Shown piece after piece: positions 10,501-22,341 of a DNA stretch of 64,000 nucleotides. Under the pieces are notes generated by a model. The model was not told the DNA's origin, ran no database searches, and was given only the letters and a program-made list of their open reading frames with translations. The position numbers and the translations under genes were made by a program. Each line of letters begins with the position of its first letter. The stretch's first letter is position 1. The DNA is from Marvania coccoides (Eukaryota > Chlorophyta > Trebouxiophyceae > Chlorellales > Chlorellaceae): assembly GCA_963854735.1 (NCBI GenBank), contig OY978104.1, positions 248,001-312,000 of the forward strand, in the 5' to 3' direction.

Positions 10501-13468
10501 CTGCCGCCTTTGCAGAGGCTCTGTTGAGAGGAGGCGCGTCGCAGGACGCGGCAAAGCGGTCGCACACCACGGAGAACACCGCAGCGTAGGCGTCGAATGC
10601 GTGCTTGGCGGCAGTGCGCTTTCCAGCAGGGGTAGAAAGCAAGGCTGCCGGGGGCAAAGGAGCCCACAAATACAGTACAGCTGCGGGGGAAAGGTCCGGC
10701 AGGCGCTGCAAGAAGGTGGCAGCGGGTCCTAGCAGAGCTTTGGGCAGCGCTACAGCCAGTTTGTACGCTGCTCCGCCAGCCGTCAGCCCCGCAGCTCTGC
10801 TTTTTCCAGCTCCGCCTGGCTGCTGCGGTCGCCGCCTGGTTGCATGCTCGTGCCGCAACACCACTGCGAGTAGCCCTTCCAGTTGCGCTGCGGTTTGAGG
10901 GCGCGGTTCGTCCCGCAACAGCGATGCATATTGCCAGTGCGGCGGCAATGCCTCGATTTCTTCTAGCTGCGCTAGATCGTACACGGCTAACGAGGCGGCA
11001 GCTTGGGCGCGCACCGCGGCGTGGGGGTGCCTCGCTGCCACCCACAGAGCGCCCACAATGCCACGTGCCACCTCTGGATACCGCACAGCGTCCAAAAAGC
11101 CCGAAGCAAGCAGATGCACCCACCCGGCAGCTGCAGCGGGGCTTTCTGGTAGGGTAGGAATCGAAGTGTGCACCACCTTCCACGCCTTGTAGAAATCCAG
11201 TACGTCTGACTCGCACAGCGCAGCGACAGCGTGCAGTCCCGCAGCTTGTACCGCTGGAGTGGTACCGTCCCGCAAGCAATCGGCAATACAATGCACTAGC
11301 TCCGCAGCGCGGCTGCCCCCTGCGTCCCCGGCGCAGATGTCCGCCAGCGTGGCTGCCCACGCGAGCCGCAACGACGGTTCTTGGGGCGTCGGAGCTCTGC
11401 CGATGCTGTCAGTGTCGACTCCATGCCCTGCGGCGTAGCTCAGCATGGCGGTACGCAGGTGGGGGTAGCCTCGCCCCGTGGCAGTCCACATTTCACACAG
11501 CATGCGCAGCGCGACGGCTTGCAGAAGCTGCGGAGCAGGCGGGGCCAGCAGCGGTTGGAGCGCTCGGACGATGAAAGGAGTGGAGGAGGGGTGGCTGGCC
11601 AGGCGGGGGAGGGCGTACATGGTCGCCAGCAGCAGGTCGGTGTTGGTTTGTTGAAGCGCTGCTGATGGGAGAGGGGAGTTCAAGTTATTTTAGATACGTA
11701 GAAAAAAACGCTTTAGCAGTCGGAAAGTTCCATTGATAAATTGAAAGGTGACAAAATCATAATAAACTATTTCGGTGCTTACGTTTGCTGTCCGAATGGG
11801 TACGAAAGTTTTCGACCAGGCGTCCCAGGCGGTGAATGACCACCGGCAGGGCTTGGACCCCTAGCAGGGGGGCCACACGCAGCACGCTCAGCATGGTCTC
11901 CAACGCAGCCGCGCTTACCCCGCCGTTGGGATGGTGCAACAGCGAGAGGACAAGAGGAAATGCCGCCGGAGCGTCTCGCAAACTGGCAGTGCTGCTGGAG
12001 GCCAGCTCAGCACCCAGAGAGGACAGCCAGCGCTGCGCTGCGGTAGCATCATCCCAAAGCACGCATAGCAGGTCGTAGCGCACCTGCGCTGGGGTGCCTG
12101 CCCCCCCCTTTGTTGTCGTTGGACTTAAATTTGAAGCGCCGCTGCCTTTCTGTTCGAGGGGATTTTGGAGGCGAGCCAGCACGGCGGCCGCCCACTGCTT
12201 GATGGCGCGGTCTTGAGCAAACGCCAGCATGGGAACCAGCTGCACAGCCACCCATGCAGCCAGCGGCAGCGGCAGCGGCGAGCCCGAAGCCTCCGAGCTA
12301 AATTCTCGAAGCAAGCGGTGCGCGAGCGCCAACGCCGCTGTCGAGTCTTCGCCAGCAGCATTTGCTGCTAGCGCTGCCAGCTCAGGGACCGCTGGAAGCA
12401 CCGCTTCTGGCCAGTGCAAGGCCAACGAAGAAAGAGCTGCCAAGAACGGGCGGGGGCCGCCTCCCAAGCGGGCCACGTCGGCGCACAGGCTGAGCAGCCC
12501 TACAGCGAGGGTTTCTACTAGAGCCGCGTCTGCAAATAGTACCAAGTTTTGGAAAAGAATGATGGCGTAATTAAATTTTTAAATTATAAAGGCATTTTAA
12601 ATTAAAATGGAATTGTTTTACTGTAAAATGGGGGGGGGGGGGGGGGGGGGTATGATACTTTGGCAAAACAGAAAATCAAATAGGTACCTGGATCCTCTAG
12701 ACACCCCTCCAGCAGGTCCATGACGTCTCCCACGAAGCAGGCAGCGGCCGCTTGCTGCAGGGGCGCACGCACTTGCAGCGCGGGAAGAAAGTCCACCAGC
12801 AGGCGCAGCACGGCATGCTGTGCCTGCGGGGCGTCCCAAAGCGCCGCTGCGGCGCGGGCCAGACCGCCGTGCAACGCCGCCGCCAGCTGCGGCCGGGCTT
12901 CTGAAGCGTCGGGGTCTAGCAGCACAAACCCGAAGAAAGGACGCAGCGCAGCAAGCGCAGCAAGTACTGCCGGCTGACTAACACTGCTGCCACCAGCAGT
13001 AGCCGTGATGAGCCTGCACGTGCCAGCGATGAGCGCAGGCCCTGCAGACTGCGACGCCAGCATCGCTTTGCTCAGAAAATGAGCTTTCCAAGGGGCTCCT
13101 TGGTGCTGTTGACGTGTCGCTGCTGGTGATGGGACTGTGAGCTGCGCGGCGAAGAGTGAAAAGCAGCCGTTTGCGAGCGGTACGGCAGCGGCGGGCGTTG
13201 AGACAGAAAGGGCGGTGAGCAGTAGCAGCTGCGCGGTTTGGTCGTCAAGCTTGCGCGCTTTGACTGCCTCCAGGAGTTTGGTGACAGCGACGCCCACTGG
13301 TTGGGCGGTGGGTAGGGAGAGGCACTGCCTAATGGCATCCTCTGCAGCTGCGGACGGCGGGGCCGAAGAGCCTGCGCAGGCGACGTCAAAGACAGCGGCG
13401 ATGGCGTACTGCTGCACCGGACCCTCGACCTCCAGCTTGGATAGGTGCTGCTGCAGGCTGGAAGACAT
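7567..13468 (-). CDS. RST1: RST1/focadhesin-like HEAT-repeat protein
   Basis: Exons (minus strand) 13468-12688, 12529-11783, 11661-9307 and 9224-7567 join in frame, all introns phase 1, into 1846 residues, close to Arabidopsis RST1 (about 1840). The protein is an Ala/Leu-rich helical-repeat scaffold throughout with no catalytic motif. Its N terminus (LQQHLSKLEVEGPVQQYAI) fits the RST1/focadhesin pattern of short paired helices. In plants RST1 links the cytoplasmic exosome to the Ski complex and affects RNA silencing and wax formation; human FOCAD is the counterpart. Identification rests on length, N-terminal pattern and repeat character, not on an alignment. Intron 1 carries a 21-base homopolymer and intron 3 an 18-base one. 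It is divergent from an RNA nucleotidyltransferase gene at 13810. Confidence 0.75.
12630..12650. repeat. G21 homopolymer in intron 1 of RST1-like gene
   Basis: Twenty-one consecutive G on the plus strand, hence C21 in the sense of the gene. It lies inside the 158-base intron and leaves both splice sites intact. Confidence 0.9.
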
Positions 13469-13809
13469 TTAATTGAGAAAAGTGGAGTGATCAAAAATAA
13501 AATTAAACCAATTTGGGGGGGTGATCTGCTAAGCTTTGGAATAATGTGTATCGGCCAATCATTGGTGCACTAGTTTATTTATTAAATTTCTTTTGAGACT
13601 GTGAAGACGATCAAAACTTATTTTCAACGAAAGCTCGCAAACCAGGTTATTTTATCAAAATCGCAAACGTACTTTGCACGTTAACTTAGTCGGGGACTTG
13701 GATCCGATACAGTAGGAGCCTAAAAACGTCAAGATGCTTCAATAACCCAGCAACTGAAATTTCAGCAGATCATCCCCTCCTCGGGAGCCAAGGCCGGCCC
13801 TTCAGCATA
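13469..13809. promoter_or_regulatory. Divergent promoter region, RST1-like / nucleotidyltransferase
   Basis: A 341-bp AT-rich spacer separates the start codons of two genes transcribed away from each other. No specific factor site or TATA box is claimed. Both gene families act in cytoplasmic RNA turnover, so coordinated expression is a reasonable inference. Confidence 0.5.
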
Positions 13810-16800
13810 ATGGCGCACATACAGGGCGCATCCGATGATCCTTTCGGCTTCGCGGAAGTCTTGAGTGAGTGTTTTTACCAACTATTTTTTTCTAAATATA
13901 TCACCCCCGTCCCCTCAAAATTAAACCAAGTCTGCTCCGCCGTATGCAGCCCGCGGCCTGGACTCCTTCACCGGCCACCTTCCACACTCTCTTCTCCCTC
14001 TGAGCCCCCTCCCCCGCCCAGGAAGCCACTCCGAAGCTGTGTCCTATCTCGCGGAGCTGGCCAGCGCCTCTGCCGCCGCCGCCCGCGCCGTCGCGGCCTC
14101 CCACTGGGACCCCGAGGCGCTCTTTCTTTTCGAAGACATGCTGCGTCTGCTGGTGATCGCGTTGACCCCAAACGCCGCTGAGCGTCGCGCCCGAGAAGCA
14201 GTGATGCAGCGGGTGGGGGCACTAGTGCAGTCTGGCATCCGCTACTGCAAAGGGCTGTCCATCGAGCCGTACGGCTCCTTCGTGAGCGGCCTGTACTCCC
14301 CCGCAGGCGACCTAGACCTCAGCATTGAGGGCACAGCCATCATGTACGGCGGCGACGGCTTGGCGGTGCACACCCCCGCCAGCGAAATGGAAAGGGAGAC
14401 CAAACAGTGGCTGTTGAAAGCGCTGGCGTCGCGGCTGGCGGCACGGGGGGCGCAGGATTTGCTGAGAGTCACCCATGCTCGGGTTCCGATAATTAAATTC
14501 CGGGACCCCTCGTTTGGAGTGGAGTGCGACGTGGCGGTGGGCTCCTGCGGCGCGCAGTTCAAATCTGTGGCGATGGGGATGCTGGCGGGCAGCGACTGGC
14601 GGGTGGGGGCGCTTGTGCGGCTGGTGAAGCAGTGGGCGAGGCACCAAAGCATCAACGACTCAAGCCAAGGGACCTTCAACTCCTTTGCGCTGACCCTCCT
14701 GGTAAGACTTTAAAACCTGATAATCAAGAAATTCGTGCGCTTTTCAGCAGTATAAATTTTGTCTGCGTGTATTGGTTTTAGTAAAATAATGATTGCTTTT
14801 ATTTTTCGTGGGTTTTTTTTTCCTCACCGCTGTTTATTTTCTTTCAGGTGGTGTTTCACCTGCAACACCGCTCCCCCGCGGTGCTCCCCCCGCTGCGCGA
14901 GCTGCTGCTGCCCTCCGAGCAGCTTCTCTCCAGCTCCCGCCCTGAAACGCCCGCAGACCGCCCCATGCACGACGGCTGCCCACCAGACCCGCAGGAGCTG
15001 CGGGTGATGGCGCAGCGGCTGCAGCTGTGGCGCACCGCCAACGCGGAGACCCTGGCGGAGCTTCTGGCTTCCTTTTTCGGGATGTACCGCGGCATTTTTG
15101 CGGGGTGGTGCGGCAACGAAGAAAGTCTGTGCCGGTACGGAAGAAAACACGGCGTTTTCCCCTCTTTCTAATTTTTTTCAGTTCAAATATCGCTCCAATC
15201 GCATCACTGCAATAAGATGTACGTTCACTCTCCTTTTCAGCCTATACGGAATCAAGCCACCTACTATCATATTCTTTCTTGTAGAGTGCTGCGGCGGGTG
15301 AGGGTGAGCACCTGGCACGGCAAGCTGTACTACTCCCCGTGGGACCGCGACGGCGCCTACTGCTCCGTGGAGGACCCCTTCGACTCCACAGATAACTGCG
15401 CCCGCACCCTGAGGGACGCAAAGTGCGCAGCAGGGGTGGCCGCCGCATTTTCTGGTGCTGCCACGCTGTGCACAGCGGTGGTGTGCTCCCCCGCCGCTGC
15501 TGGACAGCCTGGGGCTCGCGCTGTCTTCGATGGGCGAGCCATCAAAGCGCTGTTTGGGTCTGAGGCGCTGCAGACTGCCAACGCTGTGAGCGCTACCGTG
15601 CAAGGTACGGAGCAACAATCGAATATTGATGGAAATGTCCCTGCTACTGCACTGCCATTATTGCTATTTATTTTGTTATCACATACTTGAATGTCAATTA
15701 TATTTATTTGTGGCCTCTCGACAAGCTCGACTTTGCTCTGCTTTGTGTGCGCTGTATTTAGTGATAAAATCGCACATACAAACATATATAAATCTGGCAT
15801 TGCTTTTTCGCGTGTAGTATCAATACCCCCCCTTTGTCTTACCCTCCTTTCTTTTCCATCCTCTCTCCTCCTGTAGAGTGGGATTCTATTGACCCAGTGT
15901 TTTCACCGCCAATGTGGGTCCCTTCCAGCCTACGCTGGGCTATGGAGGGCGTCCAAACCGCCTCAAAAGTCGTCGTGCCGCACTCTCCCCGCCCCGCCGG
16001 CGCTAAACCGGCACCAGCGGCAGAGTTGATGGCGCCGGCAGCGCTGAGCTTGGTGAGAAAAACGCTGAACGCGCAGCGGCCGTTTGCGCGGCTGGTGGCG
16101 GCGGCTACGCATGGAATAGAGATTGTGGAGGTCCCTGGGGGTCGCCGGCGGCGGCAGCGGCAGCGGTCTGGTTTTGCCAATAAGACGGGCGGCAGAAGAG
16201 GAGGAGGAATGGCCAAGGGTGAGTCTTCTGGGGAGGAGGGAAGTAAAGATGATGACGTGGGGGGAGCTTTGCCGCCTGTGGCAGCCTACGCAGCTGCGAT
16301 GGATGCCTCTTTCGCCGAGTTAATTGAGGCGGCGGCTGCAGATGAGTTGTTCCCTCCATCAGCAGCTGGAGGAGAAGGAGGGGAGGCGGTGGAGGAGGCA
16401 GAGGCCGATGAAGAGCTCGCTGTGGGGGAGTGGCTGCAGGGTGAAGTTGCGGAAGCTGCGGTGAAGCTGGCGCAGGACGCAGCGGAGGAGGCTCGCCAGC
16501 GGGCGGAGCTGGTGGCGCGGCAGAACGCCAAGCGGCAGGAGAAGGCTCGACGGCGGGATGAGGAGCGAGACAAGAAAAAAGCGGCAAAAGTGGCGGGTCA
16601 GGTGACAGCAGAGCAGCACGTAGGGCTGGCTGTTGCCGCTGGGACTCAAACTGCAACTGACACGGCGGCGGCGGCGGCAGCAGCTACGGCCGCGATGGCG
16701 GGGCTGTCTGTCGCTGGTGACAGCAGCAGCAGCAGCACTCCCACTGCAGCAGTGGCTAGTGGCGACTCCAGCAGTAGAAGCGGAGGCACTGCTGTGGCGG

Positions 16801-17333
16801 TGCCCCCATCCATCCAGGAGGAAAACGGTGAAGAGGCGGCTGCTGCGGTGGCAGCCAAACCCGCCAAAAACCCTAGAAACCAGAACCGCAAAGAGAGAGG
16901 GGCCGAGGCAAGAGGGGAAGCCAGCGGCGGGGGCAGCAGCAGCAGGTCGAGGAGGAGCGACAGCCGCAGCAGGGGCCCGCCGCAGCCAGGTTTGTCCCCG
17001 GTGCCACAGCACGCACAGCGGCCCCAGCAGCAGAAGCAGCAGTCCAGCGAGGCAAGGCGTGTTGAGTTTCGGCGGGCTGCCAACCCTGCAGCTGCGGCAG
17101 CAGGAGGAGGAGCGGAGGGGGGCCTTCTTCCTGCTGGTGCTATTTCTCATCCGGGCAGCCGGGCAGCAGCGCAACAGGAGGGGGAGAGCGAGCCTGCTTC
17201 TCAAGGAAGAAACCGTGGCGGCAAGAAAAGGAGCTCGCGGTCTGGAAGGGGGAGAGGGAGAGGCGGCCGTGGGGGTGGCGAACAAGACCGACATCTGCCG
17301 CCAGCTGCTGCGCCGCCAGCTTTGAGTTTATGA
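13810..17333 (+). CDS. Non-canonical poly(A)/poly(U) polymerase (TUT/TRF4-type)
   Basis: Exons 13810-13864, 14022-14701, 14848-15134, 15285-15604 and 15877-17333 give about 932 residues. The nucleotidyltransferase core has PYGSFVSG near 102, DLDLS near 114 (two catalytic Asp) and VECDVAV near 185 (third Asp), all present, so activity is predicted. The central part carries the PAP-associated helical region (exons 2-4, ending VRVSTWHG and GAYCSVEDPFD). After about residue 450 the protein becomes a long Ala/Glu-rich, probably coiled, region followed by a Ser/Arg/Gly-rich basic tail with RGRGRGGRGGG, likely RNA binding. Closest known types are HESO1/URT1 and Cid1-like terminal uridylyltransferases or TRF4/5; A versus U preference cannot be read from what I see. 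The first exon is short (18 codons) but has a clean donor. Confidence 0.85.
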
Positions 17334-17859
17334 GAGCTGATTCGGTTGTTCATTTTGCTTACAAAGTGGTTTGGGAGAAGAACGTCACGACTCTGCATCA
17401 GAAAGTAGGCCATCAATAGAATACTATGAACAGTGCTAGCATAAATTGGTAGGAATAGGGAAGACCCAAGTCTTTAAAGGGAGGTGAAAAGGAGGGTAGA
17501 AATCCATGGAAGGTTATTTTTGAAAGTAAAATTATTGGAGAGGGGGAGGGAAGGCGAAAAATTAAATAAATAAGCAGAAGAAATTTCGTCGTATCACTAG
17601 TATACTCAAGTTTTAGTATGAGAGCAAGAAAAAAGTGGTTTTGTCAACGTTGGTCGCCACAATGACATGACGGGCGGAGCAGGGTTCGTGCACTGAAGGG
17701 GAAAAAAGCTTGAGAAATAGAAAGACGACAGCATAATTAGGAAAGCACCTTCTGAAAAATCAGGGGGAAATGAAGAGGGGGAAGGAAGACAAAAGGGAAT
17801 AAAGTGGAAAGAAACAAAGAAGGAGAAAGAAAGGCTTCAAGGTTTTACATGTGGTTTAA
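17334..17859. other. Intergenic spacer
   Basis: Purine-rich, low-complexity sequence (many GGGAAAGAA-type runs) after the polymerase stop. No open gene, RNA or repeat recognised. Confidence 0.45.
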
Positions 17860-18226
17860 CGTTCTCATACAGAAGGCGCTCCTATAGAGACCTGCAAGGC
17901 GACGTGCCACTCCCCGCCACAGTAAGGCGGGGTACCCCCTTCCATCCGTGGGATCAACCTCAGGTACTGGGGGCGTACGGATACAGCATTACGCCGATAC
18001 CGCACCGTCGCCCACAATGTAAGAATCTGGCCCCTGCCTTCCTGAGTCCTCCAACGGCGCGACCGACATGAAGACAGAGGTGTAAGCAGGACTCTCAGGA
18101 CGGCAAGCGGCCCGTCCGGTTTTTGGTTCGCGCTTGGGCAATGCTGGCCCGCTCAGCACCCCTCCCATCGACATCGGTCACTCAACCCCTAGCTAAAAGG
18201 GATAACCCTGGTGTACTCACAGAGAT
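17860..18226 (-). mobile_element. SINE-like element, tRNA-related, copy 1
   Basis: On the minus strand this about 370-base segment matches 43057-43426 along its whole length, including GGGTTGAGTGACCG, GCCAGCATTGCCCAAGCGCG, CCTTACTGTGGCGGG and GCACGTCGCCTTGCAGGTCT. It contains a tRNA-like core: an A-box-like segment (rc of 17984-17995), a GTAC(7-nt loop)GTAC hairpin where an anticodon arm would be, and a B-box-like GGTTGATCC (rc of 17950-17960). That fits a tRNA-derived SINE. No target-site duplication was identified. Confidence 0.7.
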
Positions 18227-18429
18227 ATGTAAAATAGAAACGGCAATTTTTTTCCCCCAAGGCCACGGGGAGGTTTGATTGCAAGGAAGAATGCAAGGAT
18301 GATCCCTGGGAGGTCGAGCGGCGGCATGGCGGACCTGGCTTTGAAGGCACAGCGCCATGGCTAGGGCTTGCTGGGTGTCACCACCACAGGGTGCGAATTG
18401 ACCCGGGGGGATGCTTCAGCGGGATGGCC

Positions 18430-20014
18430 TCAACCTCCCACGGGCAGCGACCTGATGTCGTCGCTGGCGATTGTGGACACAGAGGGCGTGCTGGGGGGGG
18501 TGCCTGAAGTTGAATGCTTTTCTTCATTCTCGAAAAGAGATTCCCAGAGATTGTACTCGGCCTCAAACTGGTTCAAGCTCTGCTGTTGTTGGTGTTGCTG
18601 CTGTTGCTGCTGCTGCTCCTCGCAGTGGTTGGGGTTGGCAGTGGTGGTGACGGTGGGCAGCGGGGCATTGCGGTAGGTGACAAGAGACGCAAATTCTGCA
18701 GGCAGCTGGGCGGGGGCAGCCTGGTGCGGAATGCCAACGGTTTCTGCAAGTGGCCACTGCATGGAGGCGGCCCCGAGCATAGAAATGCTGGGGGCACTTC
18801 CCGGGAGGGGCAACAGTGGTTGCAACAACTCTGCCGGCTGGGAGATGAAGAGGTGGGCGTGAGTGGAAGCCGGGACCCGTGGAGGCAGGGATCTGAGCAT
18901 GGGGGCGCTATGGTATGACGTAGGCGGAGCACCGCCGTACGAAGTCTGCGGCCTCGCAACTTCTGGATTTGCTGGCGCCTGACCCGAAGACACCGAGCCC
19001 AGCTGTTGCTCCTGCCGCTGGGCCCCCAACGTAGGCCGCATCGCGCCGCTGTAGCGTGGGCGTCTGCCCCCCCTGTTGGCGTGGCACGCCCTCTGCAGCA
19101 ACATCTCATCTTCTTCTGAGTCGCACTCAATGGAACGCTTTGAGGAGGTGGACTTGGAGGCTGTCGTTGATGCGGACCGTGCTTTGCGCCCTGACCCCGA
19201 CGAACGGACGCTCTTCAGGTGCTGCAGCCCCTCCATCGCGAGTGCCACCACATTTGGTTCCCCCGTCAACGTGGCTGCGTGGGCCTGAACGACCTTGACC
19301 AGTAGGCTGTGGAAGGGGTGATTGGTGTCCGCTAAGCTGTCCCAGGATGAGGTCCTGATCATGGTCTGCGACGACTGGTCGAAGCCGTGGGGGGCAGCGT
19401 ACATGGCAAAGATCTTTTTCGTACGCACCCGCAGGGTTTTTTCCTGCGCAAACCAAAACACCAGAGATTTTATGCCCTGTTATTTATTTTATTTTCTGAG
19501 GGGCTGAGTCGAGTTTATTACCTTGAGCTCCCCTGTGCCCGTCGCTTGCGCAAGAGCGGTAGCGTCTGCCAGGGTGAGGGAGGGGTGGACACATTTGATC
19601 ATCAGGCAGATAGTCACGGCACGATCATTGGCAGGTGGCCTGCCTCGCGGGCGTGTAGGCATATCGGGGTGTGCGGGGTGATCTGCATCAATTGAATTGG
19701 TTGGACCGCTACTTGGGAGGGTACCATTTGACGCTCTGGAGGAGCCGAAGAGATCGATAAGATGTCTTTCCCGGGCCGAATAATCGAACGCCCGGGCATT
19801 GGGGGCCTGCGTGAGGAGGGATCGGCAATATAACCATCCGCAGGACACCGATGCAGAATTCCGCGGCACTCCAAAATGAAATCCAAGACGGATAACGAAG
19901 TAATAATGCGTAAGATAATACACAGCTCACCTCGACGCCGTCTGGGGGGCTGCGCTCCTCCGATTTCGAAAAGTCCCGCATTTCTTGGCTTTCGCTGTGT
20001 AGACATGCTGCCAT
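18430..20014 (-). CDS. Putative nuclear regulator A (GRPPAND family)
   Basis: Exons (minus strand) 20014-19931, 19806-19522 and 19443-18430, introns phase 0, give 460 residues. I do not recognise a named family. Residues 82-89 are RGRPPAND, an AT-hook-like core; next come ICLMIKCVHP, a possible helix-turn-helix (LTLADATALA then EKTLRVRTKK), SSWDSLAD and VVQAHAAT-PNVVALAMEGL blocks. A basic stretch and NRGGRRPRY follow. The C-terminal half is Pro/Gln/Ser-rich with a polyQ tract (EEQQQQQQQHQQQQ) and acidic patches near EAEYNLWESLFENEE, like an activation domain. It is tandem with paralogue B and near divergent paralogue C. Unlike them it has an intron inside the core, at GELK/EKTL. A DNA-binding transcription regulator is inferred from composition and motifs only. 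The start is the first in-frame ATG; an upstream frame gave an out-of-phase junction. Confidence 0.7.
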
Positions 20015-21059
20015 CGATTTGGCGCTCAAGATAGGTTTGGTTATGCTTTTTATGGTAATTTAATAACAAAAGCAAGCTGCTGAGTCCCACAGGCCATTTT
20101 CCCCCCCGAGTGCCACATTTTTGCCGATTCCCTTCGGCTTGCGCGTGTGTGTCACTCCATCTTTCTTTCGACCCATTTTTTTTTGTTTTTTTGAAGGATT
20201 TTGATTTGAGAGTTTGAGCGCTATCTCCGCCTGCAACGAGCGCCGCCGTTGTGATTCCCATCGTCGGGACACCCAGCAGGCGGTGGCTGCTGCCCAAACG
20301 TAAAAATATTTTCAATCAGTTATTTGAATATATCTGCATGGTTTTGCGGATTTGCATGTTTGCAGGAGTGTGTATTGGTTAGCGGCTGCTGAGTGGAGGC
20401 TCCGAAAATATCCGAAAGTCGCCGTGCCGAATCCCCCAGGTTCACGTCCCGCCACAGTAAGGCTAATGATCGCCTTCAGCCGCATGATCACCCCCAGTTA
20501 CTGGGGACATTCGGAAAGACGCACCCCGCCGCCACCCACAGTGCAATGCGATGTAGCTTCTGCATCCCTTGCGGCTCGACCGGCGTATGGGCTGCTGCCA
20601 GCATCCGCAAGGGAGTGACCATCTTCGAGAAGAGCCCTTGCGCTTATTTGAGGCGTTTTTTGTATTATATTTAACATTATTCTGCTGATTTTTGACGCAA
20701 TTTAAATATAATGCCAGTATAGTGCGCACGGCAGCAGGAAAAGACTTCAGCAAGATTAAAATTACACGGGCATCTCCACTGCTACCCTAATAATGAATTG
20801 AAGAACTGGCAATCTTACAATATGTCATTATGATGATCAACGTAATAAACAGGAAAGTTGGAAGAAGACGCGCCGGTCCCTGCTTGCGCAGGGGCCACAA
20901 ATTCCCTTCTTCTCCAACAACAACAATTCAACAGGAAGAAAATAAACAATAACGCAATAGGAAAATAACAAACCTTGAGAGAAAATACAAGGGAAGGAAA
21001 CTCGGCGCATTAGGTAAAAATTAAAGGAAAGTAACCACGCGCTTTCGAAAATAAAATCA
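20015..21059. other. Intergenic spacer with diverged SINE-like copy
   Basis: Holds the promoter side of gene A, a diverged repeat (20395-20620) and AT-rich sequence leading to the 3' end of gene B. No gene recognised. Confidence 0.45.
20395..20620 (-). mobile_element. SINE-like element, diverged copy 3
   Basis: Read on the minus strand, this segment shares CACTGTGGGTGGCGGCGGGGTG, CCCCAGTAACTGGGGGTGATC and CCTTACTGTGGCGGG with the two better-preserved SINE-like copies at 17860 and 43057, in the same order. The rest is too diverged to align by eye, and the limits are approximate. Confidence 0.45.
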
Positions 21060-22341
21060 TTAAAAAAACATTCGGATGTCGTCTTCATCTCCCAGAGACT
21101 CCAAAAGGTCGGCAATGTCGCTTGAAAGACCGTCGTCGGAGTTGACCTCGCCTTCGTTGTCGTTGTCGTCTCCCAGCAGCTCAGACAGCAACAGCTTTTC
21201 GCTGCTGGGGTTGGCAGAGGAGTGAGCTCGAGCCTCTTCCAAACCCAACGGCCCGGCTGGCTGCCCGTTAGGGGTAGGAGGGGAAGGTTCGTCAAGCAGG
21301 GCGGACACCAGGTGAAAACACATCTCGAATTCAGTCGGGAAGGCGTTGGGCTGGAAGGTAGTGGGCAGGGAGGAGAACGCGTTTTCCTGCTGATTTTGTT
21401 GCTGCTGCGGCGCCTGGAGAGCGAAGTCCATTGGCATGAGCAGAGGGGGCAGCAGGGGCATGGGGCAGGGGCTCGTCGCAATGGGGAAGGTGCCCTCGGT
21501 CATCATCGCGGTGAGGCCCTGGAAGCGGGGGCGGCGGCCGCCCTTATTGGTCTTCTTCGCTGCCGTTGACCCGTCGTCAGAGTCGGAGCACGAAGAGGAC
21601 TCATTGCGGGAGCGCTTCCTCGTTGCGGGGGCGGGCCGCACGCGGCGGTTGTGAGGGGCGGTGGCGGGCGTGTACTTGAGCTTGCGCAGCCCCTCCAGCG
21701 CCAGGCTGACCACGTCCAGCTCAGAGGAGGCGTCGGCAAAGGAAGCTGCGTGCGCTTGTACCACCTGGACAAACAGGTTGTGGGCGGGGTGGAGGACGTC
21801 GGAGATGCTGTCCCAAGACGAGCCCTTCAGCAGGACGGCGGTGTCTGCGTCCATCGCCTGGGTCTCGGCGTAGGAGACAAACAGCTTCTTGGCCCGCCCG
21901 CGCAGCGTTTTCTCCTTGAGCTCGCCGATGGAGAGGGTGTCTGCCAGGGAGGCTGCCTCGCCCAGGGTGAGGGCGGGGTGCACGCACTTGATCATCAGCG
22001 CCACGGCGCAGGCCCGATCGTTGGCGGGCGGACGGCCACGGGAGCGCTTCTGTTCTGCGTCGCCGGCCGGGGGAGGTGGGAGTGCGATGGGGGCGCAGAA
22101 CAGCTCCACGATGCGGGCCTCCTTCTCAGATATGTCAAGATGCCTCAAGGTAGGGGTGAGGGGGCCAGGGCCCTACAAAAATGCGAAAAAGGAAATCAAC
22201 GCGGTTGATTAGATGGGAGGAAAAAAATAGGAAAATTTAGATGCCAGGGCGGATCGTGGTGCCTTGATATATGTAAAAACTGACCTGGATGCCAGGGAGA
22301 GACAGATTGGGCATTTGCCCGCCAGTAGAGAAACCGTGCAT
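21060..22341 (-). CDS. Putative nuclear regulator B (GRPPAND family)
   Basis: Exons (minus strand) 22341-22285 and 22172-21060, intron phase 0, give 389 residues. The order of parts matches A and C: a short first exon, a charged helix (DISEKEARIVELF), RSRGRPPANDRA at about 62-73, LMIKCVHPALTLGEAASLA, LKEKTLRGRAKKLF, SSWDSISD, VVQAHAASF and VVSLALEGLRKLK, then a Lys/Arg/Ser-rich linker and NKGGRRPRF. The tail is Pro/Gln-rich and ends in an acidic, hydrophobic segment (SSDIADLLESLGDEDDIRMFF, positions about 369-389), a composition seen in activation domains. It is adjacent and parallel to A and divergent from C across about 1.1 kb. Function is unknown; transcription regulation is inferred. Confidence 0.75.

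Noticed and set aside
10047..11360. 437-residue open frame on the minus strand in the RST1-like gene
   Set aside because: It overlaps exon 3 in another frame on the same strand and has the Arg/Cys-rich composition of a shadow of Ala-rich GC-rich coding sequence.
19709..20315. Longer N-terminal frames for regulator A
   Set aside because: The frame starting MSTQRK gives a phase-1 junction that does not fit exon 2; the MAACLHSESQ frame fits phase 0.
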